The notes under the pieces are model-generated. The model did not search any database and was not told where the DNA came from. It saw only the letters and a program-made list of their open reading frames with translations. This document shows positions 1 through 6,547 of a stretch of 7,427 bases of DNA, piece by piece. The stretch spans positions 1 through 7,427 of the forward strand of contig CAJOQW010000135.1 of NCBI GenBank assembly GCA_905236955.1, given 5' to 3'. Origin of the DNA: an uncultured Bacteroidales bacterium. GTDB taxonomy: Bacteria > Bacteroidota > Bacteroidia > Bacteroidales > UBA932. Made by a program: the position numbers and the translations under genes. The first letter of the stretch is position 1. Each line of letters begins with the position of its first letter.

Positions 1-981
1 CTCGGAACCGCCATGATCTGCATCGTGCTGTGTTTCGGCGGAGCCCTCATCCTGCTGGACCATTCCTTCATCGACGCTCCCACCTTCATCTTCTACATGA
101 TAATCCTCTACAGCGTCATACAGCCCATCAAGGACCTTTCCCGGGCCGCATACAACATCCCCAAAGGCCTTGCCAGCATGGAGCGCATAGACAGGATACT
201 CGAAGCCCAGAACAACATCAAGGAAGCTCCGGACGCCTTGGAACTGGACGGATTCAGGGACAGCATCCGCTTCCGCGGGGTTAGTTTCAGCTATGAGAGC
301 GGCAAGGAAATCCTCCACGGCATCGACCTGGATATCAAGAAGGGCCAGAAGATTGCCATCGTCGGGGCATCCGGCGGAGGGAAGTCCACACTCGTCGACC
401 TTCTCCCCCGCTTCTTCGACGTCACATCCGGCAGCATCAGCATAGACGGACACGACATCAGGGATGTCTCCATACATTCCCTGCGCTCTTTGATAGGCAA
501 CGTCAACCAGGACCCGATACTTTTCAACGACACAATCATTGGCAACATCTCCTTCGGAGTGGAGAATGCCAGCCTGGAAGAAGTCATCGCGGCCGCCAGG
601 ACAGCCAATGCCCACGGATTCATCATGGAGAAGGAAGATGGCTACAATACCAATATCGGCGACCGCGGGGTGAAGCTTTCCGGCGGGCAGAGACAGCGCC
701 TGAGCATAGCCAGGGCCATCCTCAAGAATCCGCCCATACTGATCCTCGACGAAGCCACCGCCGCCCTCGACACCCAGAGCGAGCGTATCGTCCAGGAGGC
801 CCTTGAAAGGCTTATGAGCAGCAGGACCACAATCGCCATAGCCCACCGCCTCAGCACCGTCAGGGATGCCGACGAAATCATAGTGGTGGACGAAGGCCGG
901 ATAGTCGAGCGCGGAAAACACGACGAACTCATAGCGAAGGGCGGTTATTACAAGAAACTTTACGACATGCAGTCCCTATGA
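1..981 (+). CDS. MsbA-like ABC exporter, permease end plus ATP-binding domain (5' partial)
   Basis: C-terminal 326 residues of an ABC exporter half-transporter; the frame is open from base 1, so the start and most membrane helices lie upstream. Visible residues 1 to about 50 are hydrophobic and are the last part of the transmembrane domain. The nucleotide-binding domain follows: Walker A GASGGGKST at about residues 122-130, Q-loop in VNQDPILFND near 170, signature LSGGQRQR near 226-233, Walker B ILILDEATAALD near 246-257, and the H-loop histidine in AIAHRL near 282. The fused permease-ATPase layout and the LFNDT stretch after the Q-loop resemble MsbA, the inner-membrane flippase for lipid A core, and related lipid exporters. 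The substrate cannot be read from this fragment. The TGA stop overlaps the next gene's ATG (ATGA), implying translational coupling. All ATPase motifs are intact, so it looks functional. Confidence 0.93.
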   Translation, partial: LGTAMICIVLCFGGALILLDHSFIDAPTFIFYMIILYSVIQPIKDLSRAAYNIPKGLASMERIDRILEAQNNIKEAPDALELDGFRDSIRFRGVSFSYESGKEILHGIDLDIKKGQKIAIVGASGGGKSTLVDLLPRFFDVTSGSISIDGHDIRDVSIHSLRSLIGNVNQDPILFNDTIIGNISFGVENASLEEVIAAARTANAHGFIMEKEDGYNTNIGDRGVKLSGGQRQRLSIARAILKNPPILILDEATAALDTQSERIVQEALERLMSSRTTIAIAHRLSTVRDADEIIVVDEGRIVERGKHDELIAKGGYYKKLYDMQSL

Positions 982-1391
982 CAGGAACAAAGACCATACT
1001 TGCCAGGATTCTCTTCGCCCTGTATCTGGCGGCGATCGCCCTCCTCTGCTTCATGAACGTGGACAAGCTCCCGCAGATCCAGAAGGAAATCCTGGGCTTC
1101 CCCACTGACAAGATAGCCCATTTCATCATGTTCCTGCCCTTCCCGATACTGGCCTACCTCGCTTATGACCATGTCACCAACAAGGTTTGGAGCTGCTTCC
1201 TTTTTGCCTTGCTGGCGATGGTGGCGGGCACGGCTGTCGCATTCCTCACCGAATATGTCCAGGGCATGCTTTCCTACCGCACCAGGGACTTGTTCGACTT
1301 CAAGGCGGACCTGCTGGCGCTGGGCATAAGCACCCTTTTCGTATTCATCGTGGACATTTCAAACCTGAAAAACCGGAACAAACAACAATGA
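978..1391 (+). CDS. VanZ-like family membrane protein
   Basis: A 137-residue integral inner-membrane protein with four predicted helices, at about residues 6-26, 46-64, 71-93 and 110-127. It carries the residue pattern of the VanZ-like family: D44-K-x-x-H48 at the start of helix 2, E92-x-x-Q95 at the end of helix 3, then R101/R103, D104 and D107 before the last helix. VanZ of enterococci gives low-level teicoplanin resistance, but most family members, including short Bacteroidota ones like this, have no proven activity. The ATG at 978 overlaps the exporter's TGA, and the TGA at 1389-1391 overlaps the ATG of the exported amidase-like gene, so it is the middle gene of a coupled three-gene unit. 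The family assignment is good; an envelope-related role is inferred from the neighbours only. Confidence 0.85.
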   Translation: MTGTKTILARILFALYLAAIALLCFMNVDKLPQIQKEILGFPTDKIAHFIMFLPFPILAYLAYDHVTNKVWSCFLFALLAMVAGTAVAFLTEYVQGMLSYRTRDLFDFKADLLALGISTLFVFIVDISNLKNRNKQQ

Positions 1392-4390
1392 AGAAGTCCC
1401 TCTTATTGTCCGTCCTCATAGTATTGACGGCCGAGACGGCATCCTTTGCACAGGGGCAGTTCACAAGTGCATTCAGAGAAGCGGACGATTCGCTTTCTGC
1501 CATGGTGCAGAAAAGGTTCAACGTCAAATCCGACCTGAGCATATGGAGGGCCATGAAGCGCGGAGACGTCATCGACCTGTACTTCACCCGGAACCTGTCC
1601 GATTTCCCATGGAGGAGCGAGGACGTAAGATGGTTCACCGGGAAAATCCGCCAGCTTTGGCCCCGGGAACTCCGGGAGTACAAGATGGGCGGCCTGTTCT
1701 GCAACAACATCGAACTCGATGAACTCATCACCCCTGGAATCGGAGACGGGAAAGGCAAGGCCCGGGACTACAGGTATGCATTCCGCAACCACAAGGCTTC
1801 CAGACCGCTGGTCGAAAACCTGGATGCCAGAAAACCGAGTCATGGACTGGCGGGGCGGAACATCGCGATGTGGCAGAGCCACGGACTCTTCTACGATGCA
1901 GGTCCGGGTTTGTGGAGCTGGCAACGCACCCCTGTATTCCGTACATATGAAGACCTCTACACGCAGAGTTATGTTCTCCCCTATCTCATCCCCATGCTGG
2001 AAAATGCCGGTGCATATGTGATTACCCCCAGGGAAAGGGACACCCAGCTGTACGAAGTGGTCTGCGACAACGATCCCCATTATACCCAAGGCGTCGCTTA
2101 CCCGTTGAGCGACTGGGCCTTGAACTTCGAAGAGCCCCTTGCCCCAAGGGCCCACGGAGCCTACTCCGAAACCGGGAAGTGGAGCAGCGCAGGAACAGGT
2201 TTCGCAGACAGGAAAGAAATATATGTGCAGGGAGACAATCCTTTCACCATGGGCAGCGCCCGGCAGACAGCGTGCACCGGCGGGAAAGGGAATGCCAGGG
2301 CCCGCTGGACCCCGATATTCGCCGAGAGGGGCAGATACGCCGTATATGTCTCATACAAGACCGTCCCCGGAAGCACCGTCTCCGCACATTATACCGTGCA
2401 CCATCTCGGCGGTGATACGGAATTCTGCGTAGACCAGACCAAGGGCGGAGGCACCTGGATATATCTGGGCACCTTCGATTTCGATGCCGGTGCGGAAGGA
2501 TATGTGACCCTGGACAACGGCACTCCGAAAGGACATGCGGGCGGAAAGGTCGTTACGGCCGACGCCGTGCGTTTCGGTGGAGGGATAGGCAAAGTCGCCA
2601 GGGGCGGCACCGTCTCGGGCATGCCTTCATACACCGAAGGAGCTCTCTACTGGATGCAGTGGGCCGGCGCCCCCCAGTCCCTGTGGACACAATGGGACGG
2701 CGATTATACCCGCGACTACGCCGGGCGCGGAGCCTGGGTCAAGTGGATGAAGGACGAGCTCGACGTCCCCGTGGACATGTCCTTGGCCTTCCACAGTGAC
2801 GCCGGCGTCACTCCCAACGACAGCATAGTGGGCACCCTGGCCATCTATACCCTCCTGGAAAAGAACTCCCGCAAATTCGTCAACGGACAGGACAGGATGG
2901 CATGCCGCTTCCTCGCCGATTGCGTACAGAGCCAGGTTACAAGCGATTTGAGCTCCGACTACGACAGCCTTTGGCGCAGGCGCCAGCTCTGGGACCGTTC
3001 GTATTCCGAATGCCGGACCACCGACGTCCCGGGGATGATCCTGGAGCTTCTCAGCCACCAGAACTTCGCCGACATGTGCTACGGTCTGGACCCGAAGTTC
3101 CGTTTTGACGTGTCCAGGGCAGTTTACAAGGGGCTGCTCAAGTTCCTCAGCAGCTATTACGGCTTTTCATACACCGTCCAGCCGCTGCCTGTCAAGGATT
3201 TCTCCGCCACATTCGCCCAGGACGGCAAGGTTCACCTCAACTGGCAGGGGGTCAAGGACCCCAAGGAGCCTACTGCCGACCCCGCCGGCTACACCGTTTA
3301 CACGCGTGTGGACGGACTCGGTTGGGACAGCGGCAAGACTGTCAAGGGCACATCTGTCGACCTCCCCGCCCCTGAGGGGCACATCTATTCGTACAAGGTG
3401 GTCGCATATAACGACGGCGGAGACAGTTTCCCCTCTGAGATACTCAGTGTGGGCAAGCCTGCAGGAGCAACGCGTACAGTGCTGGTAGTCAATAACTTCA
3501 CCCGCGTCAGCGGACCTTCCTACTTCAGCACTCCCGAGTATGCGGGATTCGACGACAGGCTCGATTCCGGTGTGCCGGACGGCAAGGAGATCCTCTTCAT
3601 AGGCGAAGACTACGAGCATCGCCGGATGAAGGAATACGCCAGCAACAACGCCCCGGGATTCGGCGGGTCTGACTACGGTTTCGCAGGACGGTCATACGCC
3701 GGGAATACTTTCGACTATCCGTATGTCCACGGCAAAGCCCTCTTCGAACTCGGCTATGCCTTCTGTTCCCAGAGTTCCGCCGCCTTCGAAACGGCAGTGG
3801 ACGCACAGGATTATTTCGCCCTTGACATAATATGCGGAAAGCAGGTTTCCACCGTCATCGGGACTGCGGAACACGGTTCCAGGTTCAGGGTCTTCCCGGA
3901 AGGGATCAGGAAAGCCATCAAGGGGGCGGCCGACGCCGGCACCCATATCCTGGTCTCCGGGGCGAATATCGCCACCGACGGCTGGGACACGGTGTATCCG
4001 GTAAAGGACGAAGACTTCAACTCATATCAAGTTTCAGTTCAGTCCTTCGCTAATAACGTATTGGGATACAAGTGGATAAGTAGCAGAGCCTCACGTGACG
4101 GAGTTATCCTTGCACAAGGAAGTTTCATCCCGGTGGAGAGCATGGAGATATACAACGAAAAGAACCCCATAAGCTACTGTGTCGAGAATCCGGACGGAAT
4201 AAGGCCCAACGACAGCAAGGGACGGACGGTCCTGAAATACCGCAGCAGCAACATTTCGGCCGGCGTGTTCTACACCGGCTCCGGTTACCGCACCGCATGC
4301 TTCGGATTCCCCCTCGAGACCCTCAAGGACGAATCCGCGATGCGGAAAATAATGGGATCTTCCCTGGACTTCTTCGCAGGAGACAACTAG
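1388..4390 (+). CDS. Exported N-acetylmuramoyl-L-alanine amidase-like protein with inserted golvesin-type domain, FN3 domain and C-terminal domain ('xanthan lyase'-type)
   Basis: A 1000-residue secreted protein. The ATG at 1388 is chosen because it overlaps the VanZ TGA and gives a clear signal peptide (MKK, hydrophobic core, likely cut after SFA21); the open frame further upstream only shadows the VanZ gene. Layout: an uncharacterised N-terminal region (about 24-150); an Amidase_3-like catalytic fold in two halves, with candidate zinc ligands H165 (QSHG), E188 (TYEDL) and H469 (AFHSDAG) and catalytic E553 (MILELLSHQN); a golvesin/Xly-type beta domain (about 258-397) inserted between the halves; FN3 (about 602-690); and a C-terminal domain (about 692-1000) that may have a glutamine-amidotransferase-like fold. 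Homologues are often named xanthan lyase because of the golvesin-type domain, but the catalytic motifs suggest peptidoglycan amide hydrolysis or a related periplasmic reaction. There is no lipobox cysteine, so it should be soluble in the periplasm or secreted. It is last in the exporter-VanZ operon. The domain reading is from motifs by eye; the substrate is unknown. Confidence 0.8.
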   Translation: MKKSLLLSVLIVLTAETASFAQGQFTSAFREADDSLSAMVQKRFNVKSDLSIWRAMKRGDVIDLYFTRNLSDFPWRSEDVRWFTGKIRQLWPRELREYKMGGLFCNNIELDELITPGIGDGKGKARDYRYAFRNHKASRPLVENLDARKPSHGLAGRNIAMWQSHGLFYDAGPGLWSWQRTPVFRTYEDLYTQSYVLPYLIPMLENAGAYVITPRERDTQLYEVVCDNDPHYTQGVAYPLSDWALNFEEPLAPRAHGAYSETGKWSSAGTGFADRKEIYVQGDNPFTMGSARQTACTGGKGNARARWTPIFAERGRYAVYVSYKTVPGSTVSAHYTVHHLGGDTEFCVDQTKGGGTWIYLGTFDFDAGAEGYVTLDNGTPKGHAGGKVVTADAVRFGGGIGKVARGGTVSGMPSYTEGALYWMQWAGAPQSLWTQWDGDYTRDYAGRGAWVKWMKDELDVPVDMSLAFHSDAGVTPNDSIVGTLAIYTLLEKNSRKFVNGQDRMACRFLADCVQSQVTSDLSSDYDSLWRRRQLWDRSYSECRTTDVPGMILELLSHQNFADMCYGLDPKFRFDVSRAVYKGLLKFLSSYYGFSYTVQPLPVKDFSATFAQDGKVHLNWQGVKDPKEPTADPAGYTVYTRVDGLGWDSGKTVKGTSVDLPAPEGHIYSYKVVAYNDGGDSFPSEILSVGKPAGATRTVLVVNNFTRVSGPSYFSTPEYAGFDDRLDSGVPDGKEILFIGEDYEHRRMKEYASNNAPGFGGSDYGFAGRSYAGNTFDYPYVHGKALFELGYAFCSQSSAAFETAVDAQDYFALDIICGKQVSTVIGTAEHGSRFRVFPEGIRKAIKGAADAGTHILVSGANIATDGWDTVYPVKDEDFNSYQVSVQSFANNVLGYKWISSRASRDGVILAQGSFIPVESMEIYNEKNPISYCVENPDGIRPNDSKGRTVLKYRSSNISAGVFYTGSGYRTACFGFPLETLKDESAMRKIMGSSLDFFAGDN

Positions 4391-5568
4391 ACGTTGGCCA
4401 GCCGATACACCTCCAGCATTTCCCTGTAGCCGAGAACCTTGAAGTTTCCCACCGTTATGGTCTTCCCGCGTGAGCAGCGTTCCGCCATGGTGGCCATCTC
4501 TTCTTCGGTCGCCTTGCGGCCTATGAGTTCCGGAATGCTGGTGGGCATGCCGATGCGGACGTAGAAATCATGCATGGCCGCAATGCCCTTGAGGGCTGTT
4601 TCCCTCGCATCTCCGGCGGGCTCCACATCCATCACCTTTTCGGCGAAACGGGCGAACCTGGCAGGATTGACATCCAGCACATACTTTGCCCAGTGGCACC
4701 ACATGGCAGCGAGTCCGGCGCCGTGGGTGACATTGTACATGGTACTGAGCTCGTGCTCCAGCCTGTGGGTGCCGAAATCGGCCGCAGCACCGCAGCCGGT
4801 GAGGCCGTTATGAGCAAGGCTTCCAGCCCACATGATATTGGCTCTCAGCTCATAATTATGAGGATCCTTAAGCAAGGCTTCCCCATCTACACGAATAGTG
4901 CGCACCAGTCCTTCGGCAATGGCGTCCGTAATGTCCATGCCCACGTCCGAAGAGAAATAGCGCTCCATGGTATGCATCATGATGTCGGTGACCCCGCATG
5001 CCGTCTGGAAAGCCGGCAGGCTGTAGGTGCGCTCGGGATTCATGATGGCGAACCTTGGCCTGCAGAAATCGCTGTTGCAGCCACGTTTCTGTCCCCTTTC
5101 GGTGTTGGTCAGCACGCAACTGTCGCTCATTTCGCTGCCGGATGCCGGAATGGTGAGCACTACCCCGACTGGAACCGACCCGCCGGGTGTGGCCTTGCCG
5201 TCGAAGAAGTCCCATACATCCCCGTCATAGGCCAAGCCATAGGCTATACCCTTGGAAGAATCTATCACGGAACCGCCGCCCACAGCCAGGATGAAATCGA
5301 CGCCTTCCTTCTTGCAGAGTTCTATTCCCTCATGCACGAGGCTCAGGTGCGGATTGGGCACCACTCCCCCGAGTTCAACATAAGGAATCCCGGCCGAAGC
5401 AAGTTTTTCCTCTATCCCGGGGATGAGGCCGCTGCGCACAGCGCTGCCGCCACCGAAATGTATTAGTACCTTATGGGCGCCGTATTTACCCAGCAGCCCC
5501 GGCAAAGCTTCTTCGGAATCCTTGCCGAACACGACCTCGGTCGGTGTGTAGTATTTGAAGTCACGCAT
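4387..5568 (-). CDS. Iron-containing alcohol dehydrogenase, BDH/YqhD type
   Basis: A 393-residue group III metal-dependent alcohol/aldehyde oxidoreductase, probably reducing aldehydes with NADPH in the cytoplasm. The N-terminal MRDFKYYTPTEVVFGKD matches the family's usual opening. GGGS at 39-42 corresponds to the coenzyme phosphate-binding stretch of YqhD/BDH enzymes, and GGGSVIDSSK (97-106) is the dinucleotide motif. The metal ligands D195, H199, H268 and H282 sit exactly one residue later than the known D194, H198, H267 and H281 of E. coli YqhD, so the active site looks complete. I chose the ATG at 5568: a longer open frame reaches 5625 but would overlap the upstream gene and add 19 basic residues foreign to the family. 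It follows the guanylyltransferase gene by 16 bp and is probably cotranscribed with it; the spacer is A-rich with no Shine-Dalgarno. Its TAG stop shares a CTAG with the converging gene. The physiological substrate is unknown. Confidence 0.93.
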   Translation of the reverse strand: MRDFKYYTPTEVVFGKDSEEALPGLLGKYGAHKVLIHFGGGSAVRSGLIPGIEEKLASAGIPYVELGGVVPNPHLSLVHEGIELCKKEGVDFILAVGGGSVIDSSKGIAYGLAYDGDVWDFFDGKATPGGSVPVGVVLTIPASGSEMSDSCVLTNTERGQKRGCNSDFCRPRFAIMNPERTYSLPAFQTACGVTDIMMHTMERYFSSDVGMDITDAIAEGLVRTIRVDGEALLKDPHNYELRANIMWAGSLAHNGLTGCGAAADFGTHRLEHELSTMYNVTHGAGLAAMWCHWAKYVLDVNPARFARFAEKVMDVEPAGDARETALKGIAAMHDFYVRIGMPTSIPELIGRKATEEEMATMAERCSRGKTITVGNFKVLGYREMLEVYRLANV

Positions 5569-5584
5569 AATTATGTATTTATTT
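5569..5584 (-). promoter_or_regulatory. A-rich translation start region of the alcohol dehydrogenase gene
   Basis: The 16-bp spacer between the guanylyltransferase stop and the dehydrogenase ATG is 15/16 A or T and holds no Shine-Dalgarno-like GGAG on the coding strand. Bacteroidota commonly use A-rich leaders in place of a Shine-Dalgarno, so this probably serves as the ribosome-binding region. It supports the start at 5568 over the upstream alternative. I see no room for a separate promoter or terminator here. Confidence 0.5.
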
Positions 5585-6496
5585 CTATTTTGCCTTCTTT
5601 GCCGCCTGATAAGCCTCCTGGGCATCCTTAACCTCCTGGGGGATGGTCTTGCCCGTCACGGCCTCTATGGCCGCAAAACTGCCCAGATCGCTCCATGGCC
5701 AGTCCGCACGGATCGTATAAACATCGGGGGATTTTTCCATGACGGCGTAATCGATGGAAATCTTTTCGCATCGGGGGAAAAGATCCCCAAGCGCCTTCTC
5801 CTCCCCAGGGGTATTGAACGAAGGAGCGATTGCATCCATCACCCCTGCTATACCCGGAGCGAATATCCGCAGTTCCTTCTCGATGGTGCGCAGATTCCAC
5901 ACGAAAATGCCGGCATTCCAGCAGTAACCTCCGTCGGCAAGATACTTTTCCGCCACCTCGCGCGAAGGCTTTTCCTTGAAGGCCGCCACCTTGAAAACCC
6001 CTCCCTTCACGAGGGGTCCGAGCTGGATATAACCATAACCCGTATGGGCTTCGGAGGGCTTGATACCCACAGTTACGATGGCTTTTCGTCTAGAAGTGAA
6101 GCGCAAAGCCTCTTTTAATGTAATTGCATATAAATCAGGGCGTGAAACAAAAGCGTCAGATGGTGTAACAATTATGTTAGCACTCCTTTCGACACTTTTT
6201 ATCTTCCAACATGCAAGTGCTATGCAGGGTGCTGTATTGCGTGGTTCCGGTTCTGCCAGTATATTCCCGGCCGGGATATCGGGCAGTTGGTCACGGACGA
6301 TGGGGACATATGCAGCGGAGGTAACGACCCAGAAAACAGAATCGGGATCGAGCTGAAGGAAGCGGTCGTACGTAAGCTGGATGAGAGTCCTCCCCTTATC
6401 GGCCAGGTCGAGGAATTGTTTGGGTTTTTCCGGGGTGCTCAGCGGGAAAAGGCGGGTGCCCTGACCGCCGGCCATGATTACTACATGCGTCTTCAT
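5585..6496 (-). CDS. Mannose-1-phosphate guanylyltransferase, C-terminally short
   Basis: Makes GDP-mannose from mannose 1-phosphate and GTP, the precursor for mannose, fucose and related sugars in surface glycans. The protein has 303 residues. The nucleotidyltransferase core is complete: nucleotide loop MAGGQGTRLFPLS (8-20) with KPKQF (24-28), EPxxRNTAP (82-90), PSDA with metal-binding D114, HTGYGYI (151-157), FKEKP (173-177), WNAGIF (193-198), SIDYAVMEKS (247-256) and WSDLG with D270. The protein stops about 33 residues after WSDLG in a lysine/alanine-rich tail. Family members of this single-domain type are commonly near 340-360 residues and end in a left-handed beta-helix, which is missing here. 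There is no continuation in another frame, since the dehydrogenase gene starts 16 bp later. Residues of about 86-139 are encoded by an AT-rich patch. First gene of a two-gene operon, diverging from the HAD phosphatase gene. Confidence 0.92.
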   Translation of the reverse strand: MKTHVVIMAGGQGTRLFPLSTPEKPKQFLDLADKGRTLIQLTYDRFLQLDPDSVFWVVTSAAYVPIVRDQLPDIPAGNILAEPEPRNTAPCIALACWKIKSVERSANIIVTPSDAFVSRPDLYAITLKEALRFTSRRKAIVTVGIKPSEAHTGYGYIQLGPLVKGGVFKVAAFKEKPSREVAEKYLADGGYCWNAGIFVWNLRTIEKELRIFAPGIAGVMDAIAPSFNTPGEEKALGDLFPRCEKISIDYAVMEKSPDVYTIRADWPWSDLGSFAAIEAVTGKTIPQEVKDAQEAYQAAKKAK

Positions 6497-6504
6497 TTCG
6501 CAGG

Positions 6505-6536
6505 CTAATATAATGAATTCCGACGGAATTTGCTAA
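6505..6536 (-). promoter_or_regulatory. Candidate Bacteroidota-type promoter for the guanylyltransferase-dehydrogenase operon
   Basis: Reading the minus strand, TATATTAG (6512 down to 6505) matches the -7 consensus TAnnTTTG at all but one fixed position. TTAG (6536 down to 6533), a one-mismatch version of the -33 TTTG element, lies 20 nt upstream, which is the usual spacing. Only 8 nt separate the -7 element from the ATG at 6496, so the expected transcript would have a leader of just a few nucleotides. Prediction by eye from consensus only. Confidence 0.5.
6516..6530. promoter_or_regulatory. Perfect 15-bp palindrome, possible operator
   Basis: AATTCCG-A-CGGAATT is a perfect inverted repeat with 7-bp arms and a single central base, centred in the 51-bp spacer between divergent genes. 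It falls between the candidate -33 and -7 elements of the leftward promoter and just upstream of the rightward -7 element, a position where a bound dimeric regulator would affect both. The arms are too close together to form an RNA hairpin, so a DNA-binding site is the more natural reading. No regulator gene is in the window; binding is inferred. Confidence 0.4.
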
Positions 6537-6541
6537 CTTCG
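6534..6541 (+). promoter_or_regulatory. Candidate -7 element of the HAD phosphatase-peroxiredoxin operon
   Basis: TAACTTCG matches the Bacteroidota -7 consensus TAnnTTTG with one mismatch and ends 6 nt before the ATG at 6548. If used, transcription would begin at or within a few bases of the start codon. I could not find a convincing -33 TTG at 19-21 nt upstream, which lowers confidence. The element overlaps the candidate -33 box of the opposing promoter. Confidence 0.45.
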
Positions 6542-6547
6542 CAAGCT

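Noticed and set aside
1187..1387. Upstream extension of the exported amidase-like frame
   Set aside because: Would overlap the VanZ-like gene and bury the signal peptide; the ATG at 1388 overlapping the stop codon is far better.
2136..2150. CCCTTG/CAAGGG inverted repeat with 3-nt loop
   Set aside because: Short stem in the middle of a coding region with no T-tract; expected by chance in GC-rich DNA.
1403..2155. Open frame of 250 codons on the - strand
   Set aside because: Antisense to the amidase-like gene with its signal peptide and catalytic motifs; no recognisable domains and no promoter or start context.
3368..3380. GCCCC/GGGGC inverted repeat with 3-nt loop
   Set aside because: 5-bp stem inside the FN3-coding segment, no T-tract; not supported as a terminator.
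4570..5466. Open frame of 298 codons on the + strand
   Set aside because: Lies wholly antisense to the alcohol dehydrogenase gene, whose metal ligands and cofactor motifs are intact; its translation shows no family features. A shadow of high-GC coding sequence.
5582..5610. TATTTTG and TTCTTTG resembling Bacteroidota -7 boxes on the + strand
   Set aside because: They lack a full TAnnTTTG match and have no + strand gene downstream; they fall in the AT-rich end of the guanylyltransferase gene.
5569..5625. Upstream extension of the alcohol dehydrogenase frame
   Set aside because: Adds 19 basic residues foreign to the family and overlaps the guanylyltransferase gene; the ATG at 5568 gives the normal family N-terminus.
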